From NCBI GenBank assembly GCA_964520985.1, contig CAZFPB010000017.1, positions 1 through 23,068 on the forward strand: 23,068 nucleotides of DNA. Reading direction: 5' to 3'. Both the position numbers and the translations under genes were made by a program. This DNA comes from CAYSGL01 sp964520985 (GTDB taxonomy: Bacteria; Pseudomonadota; Alphaproteobacteria; Micavibrionales; Micavibrionaceae). The notes below the pieces were generated by a model. The model worked only from the letters and a program-made list of their open reading frames with translations. It was not told where the DNA came from and did not search any database. Each line of letters opens with the position of its first letter. Position 1 is the stretch's first letter. Positions 5,071 to 12,396 of this stretch are shown here, one piece after another.

Positions 5071-6398
5071 GCGGCCACCTTTGACAGGTCCAGTGTTGGC
5101 GTAGGAACCACCCGGTCGTAGGCCGTGTCCGTGTCGGCATCCCGGACGTAGACGAAGCGGGAATCGCCGAACGGATACGCCTCCGAACTTTCGAACATCA
5201 ACTGCATAGGTGCTCCACCACCAAGCACGCCAGCGCCAACCCGAGCAAACGGGTCGGCGCCAATCAGGCAACCATTGACCGCTGCGGTGCCGTTGCCGAA
5301 TGGCATCACGAGCCCCTGATGCCAATGACCCCAGAGCAGCACGCGAACGGGCGCGGAGAATTCGCCGGACGCGTTCAGCTTGTTCAGTTCAGCGGCTAGC
5401 TTGGCGGTATTGATGCCGCGGGAGATGTTCCCGACGCTAGGCGCAACGTCTCCGTGAGTGGCGTAGGCGAGTGCCTTTCCGCCAGGCAGAACGAACGTCC
5501 CGTCGCCGGAGCGGGGCACATCGAACGTGATGGCCGGGTCCTTGTGAAACGCCCACTGCAGCGCCAGGTAGATGGCGTGCGCATGTGAATCCCAGCGCTG
5601 GGCTAGCTGTCGTTCCCGAGTTACCCGGTCATGGTTGCCGGGCAGAGCCAGGACTCGGATGCGGCCGAAGTGCTGACGGAGAAAGTACAGGGCAGCGACG
5701 AGAATCTGAGTTGCCCCGTGGATCTGCTCGGTCAGGCGCGCCTGGCCAGCGTCGTCCATGTGGATGACGCCCGCGATGATGTCGCCGTTCAAGACGATCT
5801 GGAGCGTCGTGTCGTCCCGGTGCTCAGGCTTCCAGTCAGCAAGCTGGACACAGAGCTTGGCAATTCGGCGTGCCGCAATCTGCCAGTTGAACGCATTGCC
5901 TGGCACCTCGCGCGGGTCGACGGTCAGGCCAAAGTGGATGTCCGACCACAGGCCAACGAGGAGCCGTTCGGTCGGATGTTCGATGGTCGGACGCAGCGAT
6001 GTGTAACGGACGATTCTTGGCGGACTCTGCTCAAACGCCGCGCGGATGGATCGCTCGATCGTCCTGGCCAGGTAGCCACGGTCGCCAACCTTCCGCTCAA
6101 GTCGTCGCAAGCGCGACAGGTCGGCGCGGTCCACTGCGTCGTTCACCAGGTCCGCGTCATCTGCCTCATCCAGCGCCCCAGACAAAGCAAAAGCCCCGGT
6201 TTCCCGGGGCGGCATTGCTGGTCTGTAGCCGGCGCGTGAACGGTTCAGGTAGGCACTCGGAGCGCCCATCCCGGCACGTTCCAGGGCGCGCGAGACGGCG
6301 TGCCGCGACGTGTACCCAAGAGCCTCGAGCTCGCCCATGGCGTGCCTCAGCTCTTGGTGTTGCCCGAGGACTTCGACGATTCTTTGCGGGTCTCGCAT
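5067..6398 (-). CDS. HTH-like domain fused to calcineurin-type metallophosphoesterase
   Basis: This 443-aa protein has an N-terminal helical segment (residues 5-45, with SRHAVSRALERAGM resembling a recognition helix), a linker, and a metallophosphoesterase domain from about residue 145. The metal motifs are all present: DxH (D153, H155), GD (G205-D206), GNHD (254-257), H315 in THGD, and GHxH (H358, H360). The enzyme should therefore be an active di-metal phosphoesterase or nuclease; phage relatives are often annotated simply as phosphoesterases. The ATG at 6398 has no clear Shine-Dalgarno. ATG 6338 (residue 21) has TGAGG seven bases upstream and lies just after the zinc-ribbon stop, but using it would cut the first HTH helix. 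Confidence 0.88.
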   Translation of the reverse strand: MRDPQRIVEVLGQHQELRHAMGELEALGYTSRHAVSRALERAGMGAPSAYLNRSRAGYRPAMPPRETGAFALSGALDEADDADLVNDAVDRADLSRLRRLERKVGDRGYLARTIERSIRAAFEQSPPRIVRYTSLRPTIEHPTERLLVGLWSDIHFGLTVDPREVPGNAFNWQIAARRIAKLCVQLADWKPEHRDDTTLQIVLNGDIIAGVIHMDDAGQARLTEQIHGATQILVAALYFLRQHFGRIRVLALPGNHDRVTRERQLAQRWDSHAHAIYLALQWAFHKDPAITFDVPRSGDGTFVLPGGKALAYATHGDVAPSVGNISRGINTAKLAAELNKLNASGEFSAPVRVLLWGHWHQGLVMPFGNGTAAVNGCLIGADPFARVGAGVLGGGAPMQLMFESSEAYPFGDSRFVYVRDADTDTAYDRVVPTPTLDLSKVAA

Positions 6399-6505
6399 GC
6401 AGGTTTCGGCGGGTTGCAGTCAGGGCAGTGTGGCGTCGCTGGCCACTCGACATGGGTGAGCCATGCGCCGCAGATGGGGCACAGCTCGGAGCAGTGGAGG
6501 CACAT
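6347..6505 (-). CDS. 52-aa zinc-ribbon protein
   Basis: ATG 6505 directly follows the upstream stop (TGAATG), and the frame runs to TGA at 6347-6349. The protein begins MCLHCSELCPICGAW and continues to HCPDCNPPK, giving three CxxC pairs (C2/C5, C9/C12, C27/C30), then a Ser/Lys-rich tail. Dense Cys pairs in a frame that exactly abuts its neighbour argue for a real gene. It overlaps the annotated start of the phosphoesterase by 52 nt, or not at all if the phosphoesterase begins at 6338. Likely a zinc ribbon of unknown partner. Confidence 0.65.
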   Translation of the reverse strand: MCLHCSELCPICGAWLTHVEWPATPHCPDCNPPKPACETRKESSKSSGNTKS

Positions 6506-7084
6506 TCACGGCGCCGGGTAGGGCTTGTCCGTCACTTGCCACGGCGGCGTTTTCGTCGCCTTGTTCGCCTTCACGGCGACCGGGAACCCATCACACGGGA
6601 ACGTGGGGTGCGGTTTGCCGCCGTTGAGTGCGCACGCGAACCCAGCGACGTAGGCAGTGCGTTCGTCGCCAGCTGTGATGCGGGCGGACTGGGCATCACG
6701 GGCCACCTGTGCGGCCTTGTCGCGCTCCTCCAGCTTGCGTTCAAGCGCCGCCGTCAGTCGCGCTTCGGAATCAAGAATGGCCTGCTGAGTGTCTTTGCTT
6801 GCGCCCAGAAGCGCAGAGACGCCGGCCTGTCCGCCTAGCGCCGTGACCACCAGGACGATGGCGCCAGCGATTGCCGTGGGCGTCCAGGAGGCGCCACGTG
6901 CGCGCTCGAACACGCTTGGTCGAGGCTCAGGTGGCAGCACCGGGGCCGACGTCACCACAGTGTCAGGGGGTGGAGGGACGGCCGGGCGCCGGGGCAAGTC
7001 GACGCCGAGCGCGCGCTTTGGCGGCTCGGACGGGTCGTGTCCCGGGTGGCCCTTGCGCGGGTCACGCGGCGGACTGGGGCTCAT
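6506..7084 (-). CDS. Proline-rich single-TM protein with coiled coil, possible inner-membrane spanin
   Basis: This 192-aa protein has a Pro-rich N-terminus (residues 1-56), one hydrophobic segment (about 70-93), a charged coiled coil (about 98-135, including LTAALERKLEERDKAAQVA), and a C-terminal region with C151 and C164. It lies next to the endolysin gene, and its ATG overlaps the upstream stop (ATGA). A membrane anchor followed by a coiled coil fits an i-spanin-like lysis protein, but the long N-terminal region before the TM is unusual and no lipoprotein o-spanin partner was found next to it. Holin accessory or other membrane roles remain possible. Confidence 0.6.
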   Translation of the reverse strand: MSPSPPRDPRKGHPGHDPSEPPKRALGVDLPRRPAVPPPPDTVVTSAPVLPPEPRPSVFERARGASWTPTAIAGAIVLVVTALGGQAGVSALLGASKDTQQAILDSEARLTAALERKLEERDKAAQVARDAQSARITAGDERTAYVAGFACALNGGKPHPTFPCDGFPVAVKANKATKTPPWQVTDKPYPAP

Positions 7085-7401
7085 TCGGCCGCCTTGCCTT
7101 CCACAGCATCACGCCAGTCTTCCAGCGACTCGATCCGGTCACGAAGCGTCCCGAGCTCAGAGTCATGGTCACGGACGCGACCAGACAGGCGACGGACTTC
7201 TTGCGTCTGGATCTTCTGGTTCCGCTCGATGCGATCCAACTGCGCCCGCTCTTCGTCGCGCCGCGCCTCTACCCGACGGAACAGTTCCTTGGCCCACTCG
7301 GGCGCATCGCTGTTTTCGATGTCGAACTCCTGGGGCACAAACTGCGCGTGGTAGGGGCTCGTCCGCTCACTGTCCGGCGGGAGGGTGTCGTGGTCGCTCA
7401 C
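7081..7401 (-). CDS. Small coiled-coil protein in the lysis region
   Basis: This 106-aa protein starts at GTG 7401, overlapping the endolysin stop (GTGA) and following AAGGGGG by about seven bases; an ATG at 7428 in frame lies inside the endolysin and is less likely. Residues 43-97 form a long coiled coil (AKELFRRVEARRDEERAQL and on through RDRIESLEDW). There is no membrane segment, unlike the similar-looking XhlA family. It may pair with the neighbouring membrane protein during lysis or be structural. Confidence 0.65.
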   Translation of the reverse strand: MSDHDTLPPDSERTSPYHAQFVPQEFDIENSDAPEWAKELFRRVEARRDEERAQLDRIERNQKIQTQEVRRLSGRVRDHDSELGTLRDRIESLEDWRDAVEGKAAE

Positions 7402-7799
7402 GGGTACGCCCCCTTCGGCAGCTGCCAATGCGGCCCATCTTTAAAACTCGTCCAGAGGCCACCCCATTCGATCTTCACACCTTCAAGCTCTGCCGCCTTG
7501 AAAATCTGCGGCGCCAAGAGGTCGTAATGCGGCCAGTGCCACGACACTTTCCCGCCGATGAGCGGAGCAATATCGACGGCGTGCCCATAGCCATCCGGCC
7601 CCTTGAGGTGCCGTGACGCCATGGTCATCGACGCGCCGGACGCAACAAGCTGTCGCTGGCGCGCTTCGGTACGGAGACCTTCCAAGACCGTGAAATCGAC
7701 CGTGGTGATTTCGATGGCCCGTTTGATGACGCGCACCAGGTCAGGGTGCACGCCGCGGAGATTGAGCAGGGACCGTGCCCCGAGAAAGAATCCAATCAT
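7398..7799 (-). CDS. Endolysin, M15-type (VanY/L-Ala-D-Glu) peptidase
   Basis: This 133-aa protein contains the M15 peptidase signature: LEGLRTEARQ near residue 39, then SRHL (S62-H64) with GHAVDI (D76), and a late GPHWQL (H124). The predicted zinc ligands are H64, D76 and H124. Six residues (KGPDGY) separate SRHL from GHAVD, longer than in the shortest family members. Such enzymes cut peptide stems or cross-links of peptidoglycan; phage homologues serve as endolysins. There is no signal peptide, so a holin would be needed, and no obvious holin gene is visible. The ATG at 7799 follows GAGGTGG at a suitable distance. Confidence 0.85.
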   Translation of the reverse strand: MIGFFLGARSLLNLRGVHPDLVRVIKRAIEITTVDFTVLEGLRTEARQRQLVASGASMTMASRHLKGPDGYGHAVDIAPLIGGKVSWHWPHYDLLAPQIFKAAELEGVKIEWGGLWTSFKDGPHWQLPKGAYP

Positions 7800-7843
7800 G
7801 TGCTGTCCACCTCGTTACCTTCGAACTTCACCGCGCATGCTGG

Positions 7844-8182
7844 TCACAGGATCCTCTCCGGCAGCACAGTCAGCGTGTCGTGCTCAAGCGTGCGAATGGC
7901 GTCGTTGCGTCGGATCTCGACCTCCAACGTCAGCGTGATACGCGTACGGTGGTATCGCTCCGGCACACTTTCCCAGTCCGCCGCGGTGATTGGGATTGAG
8001 ATCGTCCCCGCGTCGGCATCGATCGTCATGTCCTCGTGGGTCTTGCTGATCGAGAACGTGGGGGCAGCGATCCCCCCGTACCAGAGCTGGGCCGTGACCG
8101 TGGACCCGGCAAGCGACGAAGCCGGGGAAACGGTCAATTCGATGGTGTCCGTGTCGCCTGCGTAGATGGTGCCTATGGTCAT
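7844..8182 (-). CDS. Small beta-sandwich structural protein
   Basis: This 112-aa protein starts at ATG 8182, overlapping the stop of the large fibre gene. It is made of short beta strands (GDTDTIELTV, STVTAQLWYGG, RTRITLTLEVEI) with an IPITAADWESVP turn, as in Ig-like or BppU/LtfC-type domains of phage tails. It lies between the LamG fibre and the endolysin, so it is probably a virion appendage or fibre-associated protein. The assignment is by fold impression only. Confidence 0.6.
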   Translation of the reverse strand: MTIGTIYAGDTDTIELTVSPASSLAGSTVTAQLWYGGIAAPTFSISKTHEDMTIDADAGTISIPITAADWESVPERYHRTRITLTLEVEIRRNDAIRTLEHDTLTVLPERIL

Positions 8183-10785
8183 GCAGCTGCAGATCCGAGT
8201 TGCGCGGTCGCGGTGATGGGGTTCTCTGCGGAGAGCAAACGCGCCGATGCGGTGACGCTCGGCAGCATTCCAGCCGTGGCCGCAGTGAGCGTTACGTCTG
8301 CGAGCGTGATGCTTGCCGAGCCGAACAGGTAAACCACTGCTGCTCCGGTTGCCGTCGTCGCAGCCAGAGTTACTTCGACAGCACCCAGCCGGTCCGCTGA
8401 CGTCACCGCGCCGGTGCCAGCAACCGAGACGCTTTCCAGCGCGCGATTCAGCGAACCAAACGCGGTGATCGTGCCGGCCGCTGCAACCGTGCAGCTAGCC
8501 AAGATCGCCGCAACGGTGCCTGCGTTGGTCCCGGCGCCAGTCGCCGACAGTGTGCAAGAGCCGAGCGTACTGGACGCTGAGCCCACGACCGCGACGGCGC
8601 ACGTTGCGGCCATGGTCGTGTCGATGAGCCGCCTGTCGAGCGCGCCCGACATCAGAACGGCGCCTGTGATGGCGCTCGTCGCATTGTCCAGCGTGACGTG
8701 GCTGGTGCCGGCGATGCCGTCGAATTCGATCAGGCCATCGGACTGGACCGCTGTATCCGCGAGCGTGATTGTCGCCGTCGCGTGGGTGAGGACAGTCCCG
8801 GTCACCGAACCACTAACCGAGTCCAGTGTCAGGCCAGTTTCGCCGCGGATAGAGGCAACGAGAGCTCCTGATACCGAGGCGTTTGCCAGCGTGTTAGACG
8901 CGGTGCCTCGGACAGCAACGGTCCCGGAGCTTGAGACGGATGCGCTGGCCAGCGTGACAGCAGCTGAACCACTTGCGCCCGTAACGATGTACGGCGAATC
9001 GCTGACGGTGAGTCCGGTGCCCCCAGGGTTCGCGTTCCAACCGTTGCCGCTCTGGTCGATGTACGCCGTGGAGGCGTTGGACATCGGGAAGAAGCGGTTG
9101 AGGTCGGATGTGTCGACCGGCGTGCTCTGTTCAGCCTGCGCCAGCAGTTTCGTGTTGTCCCAATATTCGGCAACAACGATGCCGGTGCAGAAATAGACGT
9201 CTTCGGCTTGCTCTGGGAATGCAACCAAGCCGGCAAAGTAAACCTGTCGCAGGTCGCCAAAATCGCCGGTGAGAGACAGGACGATCGGACTCCCGCCGTC
9301 GGGAATCATCACGACTTCGGTGTCGCCGCCGAGTCCGTTATTCCGGATCGCGTACAGAGCCCAGCCGCTGTAATTCGCGGTGGAGTTCAGGGCGTAGTAG
9401 GCAACCGGGGCCTCCTCGCCCTGGTAGACGCGGATGTAATTGGCGCCGCCCAGGTCTGGGTCAGTGCCGTTGACGCTCGCGTAGATCTGGACGTACCCAT
9501 CCTGGCAGTTGGCGCCGAGGATGTTCTGCAACTGGTCGCCGCTCGTCCACGAGTGGACGCGCGCGCGAACCATGAGCGTGAACGCCGGCAGTTCTAGGTG
9601 GTCGTCCCACGGAATCTGCAGTCCCCATTGCCCATTGGCGCTGGTGGACGTCTCCTGCTGCAGGCTACCGATCGCGGAAACGGTGCAGCCGGCGAGCGTC
9701 GCGGAAACTGCGCCGGTATTGGTTTGAACGCCAGCTGCGGTAACCGCGGCACTGGCCAACGTTCCGGTCAACGTGCCAGAGACACGAGCCGTTGCCGCAG
9801 CCGAAACCGCGGCCCCAGCGAGCGTGATTGATGCGCTGCCGTTGGTTGAAGCCGTAGACGTGCCGCCCGATGCGCTGACCGTCGCGCTATCGAGTGTTCC
9901 TGCCAGCGTGCCACGAGCCGGAACGGTGCCAGCGGCGGACACGGATGCAGCTGCAAGCGTTCCGGCAGTCGCGCCAGAGACAAGCACGGTGGCAGCTGAA
10001 CTGAACGTCGTGGCCGCTAGCGAAAGACTGGACGCACCAGAAACGCGAGCGGTAGCCGCCGAGCTAACCGAAACCGCGGCCGTCGTGATCGCTGCAGCGC
10101 CGGAGATGCCAGCCGCACCATACGGGACGTCACTCTGGGTACTGCCGCCCGAATAGATCGTGGCGTTGTAACCGTTGCCGGATGAGTCGTTGCCACCAGT
10201 GCTGGTCGTGTCGAACGGCCAATGGCGGTTGAGGGACGCGCCAGATCCGCTGCTGAGATTGCTCGGAACGTCGGTGAGACGTTGCGCCGTGCATTCCGCC
10301 TGGGTCATGTAACCCGAGCGGATCATGCTGTTACAAATCAGCAGCTGATTCGGCTCTTCGCCGCCGAACGAATACTTCGCAATTTCGATCTGGCCGAGAG
10401 CGGACGCAGTTGTTCCGCTGATCGTGATCTCGGTCCACGTGCTCGTCAGGTCGTCGAGATACCAGACCGTCACCGACCCGGAGCCGCTCCAACGCGCGCC
10501 GACCGTGCCCCACTGGCCTGCCTTGCCAGTCAGGTTGATCAGTGCGTCATCGGCGCCGTTCTGGCTACGGTAGACGCGCATGGTCGCCGAAGCGGTGTCC
10601 AGATAGATCTGAACAACGTTGCCGCCCGTCGCCATCTCCAGTGAGCAGACGTTCTGGGCGCCGTTCGACGACGTGAACGACGCCCACTTGAGGCGCATCT
10701 GCCACGACCACGCACCGGCCGGGAAGTTGGCGGACGAATGCGCGCCGTACGTCCCATCACAACGGATGCTAGTGGTCTGTGTCAT
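8179..10785 (-). CDS. Large tail appendage with two LamG-like modules and 21-residue repeats
   Basis: This 868-aa protein has four parts. Residues 1-222 and 379-600 are LamG/concanavalin-like beta sandwiches; each ends in the same way (LNRHWPFD then SGNGYNA in the first, LNRFFPM then SGNGWNA in the second). Residues 223-378 and 601-868 are Ala/Ser/Thr/Gly repeats with the pattern TLAxxxVxxxGxVxxxG. Repeat marks fall at 234, 255, 276, 297, 321, 342 and 363, then 611, 632, 653, 674, 698, 719, 740, 761, 782, 806 and 827: a 21-residue period with occasional 24. The protein is probably a fibre or surface decoration that binds glycans through the LamG parts; the repeats likely form a rigid beta rod. 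The start is ATG 10785, with no strong Shine-Dalgarno. Confidence 0.85.
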   Translation of the reverse strand: MTQTTSIRCDGTYGAHSSANFPAGAWSWQMRLKWASFTSSNGAQNVCSLEMATGGNVVQIYLDTASATMRVYRSQNGADDALINLTGKAGQWGTVGARWSGSGSVTVWYLDDLTSTWTEITISGTTASALGQIEIAKYSFGGEEPNQLLICNSMIRSGYMTQAECTAQRLTDVPSNLSSGSGASLNRHWPFDTTSTGGNDSSGNGYNATIYSGGSTQSDVPYGAAGISGAAAITTAAVSVSSAATARVSGASSLSLAATTFSSAATVLVSGATAGTLAAASVSAAGTVPARGTLAGTLDSATVSASGGTSTASTNGSASITLAGAAVSAAATARVSGTLTGTLASAAVTAAGVQTNTGAVSATLAGCTVSAIGSLQQETSTSANGQWGLQIPWDDHLELPAFTLMVRARVHSWTSGDQLQNILGANCQDGYVQIYASVNGTDPDLGGANYIRVYQGEEAPVAYYALNSTANYSGWALYAIRNNGLGGDTEVVMIPDGGSPIVLSLTGDFGDLRQVYFAGLVAFPEQAEDVYFCTGIVVAEYWDNTKLLAQAEQSTPVDTSDLNRFFPMSNASTAYIDQSGNGWNANPGGTGLTVSDSPYIVTGASGSAAVTLASASVSSSGTVAVRGTASNTLANASVSGALVASIRGETGLTLDSVSGSVTGTVLTHATATITLADTAVQSDGLIEFDGIAGTSHVTLDNATSAITGAVLMSGALDRRLIDTTMAATCAVAVVGSASSTLGSCTLSATGAGTNAGTVAAILASCTVAAAGTITAFGSLNRALESVSVAGTGAVTSADRLGAVEVTLAATTATGAAVVYLFGSASITLADVTLTAATAGMLPSVTASARLLSAENPITATAQLGSAAA
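8182..8985 (-). repeat. Repeat block B: eleven units of a 21-residue (63-nt) repeat
   Basis: Codons 601-868 of the large appendage hold eleven units, nine of the ten spacings being 21 or 24 residues when marked by the TLA-type tripeptide. Units are degenerate at DNA level, so the period is best seen in protein. Typical units read TLASASVSSSGTVAVRG and TLADTAVQSDGLIEF. Confidence 0.8.
9652..10119 (-). repeat. Repeat block A: seven units of the same 21-residue repeat
   Basis: Codons 223-378 hold seven units of the same pattern as block B (for example TLAAASVSAAGTVPARG and TLASAAVTAAG). The block sits between the two LamG-like modules, so the gene appears to have arisen by duplication of a LamG-plus-repeat unit. 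Confidence 0.8.
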
Positions 10786-10831
10786 GTATTAGCGGCGAAG
10801 TAGAAAGCTAAGGAAGCCGGAAACAGCCGGA

Positions 10832-11239
10832 TTACGAGTTGCCGGCCGTGAGCGAGAACGACGTGATCGTGATGGCCTGAGCCGCCGCGATAACCACGTT
10901 GTCCAGCGTCATGTCCCCGCCACCGCCAGTTGCGGTGACGGTTCCCTGGATGTGCGCCGTCGTTCCGTCGCTCGCGTAGATGCGGAAGTGAGCAGCGGTG
11001 CCTGCGTTGTCTGCGCTGGTGTCTTCCCAGGTGCCGGACTTGGCTTTGCTGCCGGACGATGCAGCAGCCATCCAGTCAGACGGAAGGTTCAGGGTCGCGA
11101 GCACCGTGCCGCTGTCTGCGGTGCCAACGTTCGCAGGGGCAGAACCCGTGCGAATCTTGAGTACCGCTGAGGTGCCGACAGCCGTCTCGATTGCGTCGAG
11201 CTGCGCATTACGAACAGAAGTAGAAAGCTGAAGAGCCAT
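10832..11239 (-). CDS. Conserved-looking phage tail-region protein
   Basis: This 135-aa protein begins MALQLSTSVRNAQLDAIETA and continues with VLKIRTGSAPANV, LNLPSDWMAAA, GTVTATGGGGDMTLDNV and a C-terminal TSFSLTAGN. This order matches a widely distributed phage family that I recall as a hypothetical or virion-associated protein encoded among fibre genes. The composition and alternating strands suggest a beta-rich structural protein, perhaps trimeric. There is no membrane segment or catalytic motif. Confidence 0.75.
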   Translation of the reverse strand: MALQLSTSVRNAQLDAIETAVGTSAVLKIRTGSAPANVGTADSGTVLATLNLPSDWMAAASSGSKAKSGTWEDTSADNAGTAAHFRIYASDGTTAHIQGTVTATGGGGDMTLDNVVIAAAQAITITSFSLTAGNS

Positions 11240-11461
11240 TTTTAGACGTGCGTCTCCGTCCGCGTCCGCCCATCGAGGGGCGCGCGTTCTGTTGAGCCGC
11301 GTCGGTCGCTCAGAGAGGCGACGCGGGGTTATGTTGTTGTGAGGTCAGCGCTCGTGGCGCTGGGTGCGTTCCGAATCAGCCGCCAGCTGCTCTTGCCTGG
11401 TCAGTACCGCAATAGCCGCGAATGCCACCGGCCCGGCGGCGACGGCGCTTGTGGTTGGCCA
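11240..11461. other. Intergenic stretch with a hairpin and two tiny overlapping ORFs
   Basis: No strong gene fills these 222 bases. On the minus strand, ATG 11462 to TGA 11376 would encode 28 residues (MANHKRRRRRAGGIRG and on), its start overlapping the upstream stop as TGATG. A different frame, GTG 11428 to 11345, would encode 27 residues with a hydrophobic start (AFAAIAVLT). Neither is convincing alone. The rest, 11240-11340, holds an 8-bp hairpin and lies upstream of the next late gene. Confidence 0.4.
11297..11326. other. Eight-base-pair inverted repeat
   Basis: CCGCGTCG at 11297-11304 is complementary to CGACGCGG at 11319-11326 with a 14-nt loop; an alternative inner pairing GTCGC/GCGAC is also possible. 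No T-run follows on the minus strand, so it is not a typical intrinsic terminator. It could be an RNA processing or stabilising element between late genes. Confidence 0.45.
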
Positions 11462-11653
11462 TCAGCGCCGTCTGCCGGCGTTGCGACTCTCGCTCGTATT
11501 TGCTGCGCCGGCCGCCTGCTCACGAATCTTCACGACGTTCGTGCGCTCAGGTTCTGGCTCCGACTCACGAACGCCGCGCCACATCTGCCAGAGGTCGTAA
11601 AGGCCACGAGCGCCAGCGACGACGGCGCGGACCACAGTCACAGGATTGGCCAT
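11462..11653 (-). CDS. Small basic/amphipathic protein, function unknown
   Basis: This 63-aa protein starts at ATG 11653, which shares one base with the upstream stop (TAATG). Residues 4-25 (VTVVRAVVAGARGLYDLWQM) form an amphipathic or weakly membrane-active helix, followed by an acidic Glu/Pro segment (ESEPEPE) and a charged tail ending in RNAGRRR. It could be a small membrane-associated or virion protein; the hydrophobic stretch is interrupted by Arg, so a true TM is doubtful. Confidence 0.55.
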   Translation of the reverse strand: MANPVTVVRAVVAGARGLYDLWQMWRGVRESEPEPERTNVVKIREQAAGAANTSESRNAGRRR

Positions 11654-12396
11654 TACGCGGCCCTCAATTCGTGGTGGTGGGCGCGCACAAAGTCTGAAGC
11701 CGACAGCCCGGCGCCAGTCCCGTTATTGTTGCTCGAGGAGGCGTCGTCGATGGTGCTCGTTGTGTCCGACGTCGTAACCGGGCTGTAGTGCACGAGGTTG
11801 CCCGTCGCGCCGACACTTAGCAGGTCAGCGAACTTGAAGTTGCCACCCGCCGCAAGGATCTCGGCTGTCGTCAGAACCTTGGTGTACTGGGCGTATCGCG
11901 CGACCTTGCAGGGCAGGGCCGCGGTACCTGACGAGTTGTGGGCGCCGAGAATCAGATTCGGTGTTCCGCCGACGATGGTCGCGGAGAGGGTGCTAAAACC
12001 GGTCAGCGGCTGACTTATGCCGCCGAAGTAGATGCCCACGCCGGACGTGGAGCTCGAGCCGTCGTACGTGACAGCAATGGGCACAACGCCGTTGAGCGGT
12101 AGGCTCGTCGTGGTCTGCACGAAGAGCTCGTTGGTGGTCACCGTATTGACGAGATCGAGCGCAACAGTGCCGTCGTTCTGGACGAGCACCGCGTAGCCAA
12201 AGCTCGGCCCGGGGCCCATGCGGCAGAGCAGGTAACCGCCCGTCGACGCATTGGTGCGCGCCGCCATGAACACGAACGAGCGCGCGGTGTTGCGCTCCCA
12301 GCTCTGCACGTTGCCGTAGTTGACCCAGCGCGAGCCGCCGAGGGTCAGCATTTGGCCCAGGTAGTTCTGCGGGCGGGCGAGGCCCAACAAGTCCAT
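11653..12396 (-). CDS. LamG/concanavalin-like tail appendage protein
   Basis: This 247-aa protein starts at ATG 12396, overlapping the upstream stop and behind AGAGGTGG; a longer in-frame start at 12432 would run into the upstream gene. The strand-rich sequence (ARSFVFMAARTNASTGGYLL, VPIAVTYDGSSSTSGVGIYF, KVARYAQYTKVLTTAEI) follows the usual order of a LamG jelly-roll domain, including the GIYFNG-like strand and the late helix after KVARY. The C-terminal HYSPV and DDASSSNNNGTG segment parallels the ends of the LamG modules in the 868-aa appendage. It is likely a carbohydrate-binding fibre or baseplate decoration. Confidence 0.75.
   Translation of the reverse strand: MDLLGLARPQNYLGQMLTLGGSRWVNYGNVQSWERNTARSFVFMAARTNASTGGYLLCRMGPGPSFGYAVLVQNDGTVALDLVNTVTTNELFVQTTTSLPLNGVVPIAVTYDGSSSTSGVGIYFGGISQPLTGFSTLSATIVGGTPNLILGAHNSSGTAALPCKVARYAQYTKVLTTAEILAAGGNFKFADLLSVGATGNLVHYSPVTTSDTTSTIDDASSSNNNGTGAGLSASDFVRAHHHELRAA

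Noticed and set aside
5999..6838. Plus-strand ORF of 279 codons
   Set aside because: It runs antisense to the phosphoesterase, zinc-ribbon and membrane protein genes, has an Arg/Pro-rich composition, and shows no motif or initiation signal.
6789..7616. Plus-strand ORF of 275 codons
   Set aside because: It is a shadow of the lysis-region genes, whose minus-strand frames have clear M15 and coiled-coil signatures.
7800..7843. Ten-codon ORF between the beta-sandwich gene and the endolysin
   Set aside because: It is too short and featureless; the endolysin has its own Shine-Dalgarno.
8414..9196. Plus-strand ORF of 260 codons with Ala/Val-rich repeats
   Set aside because: Its periodicity is the reverse complement of the 21-residue repeats in the large appendage gene.
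10797..11229. 13-nt direct repeat (GAAGTAGAAAGCT at 10797-10809 and 11217-11229) flanking a tail gene
   Set aside because: A few 13-mer matches are expected by chance in 23 kb. One copy lies inside coding sequence, so there is no good evidence of a mobile or recombination site.
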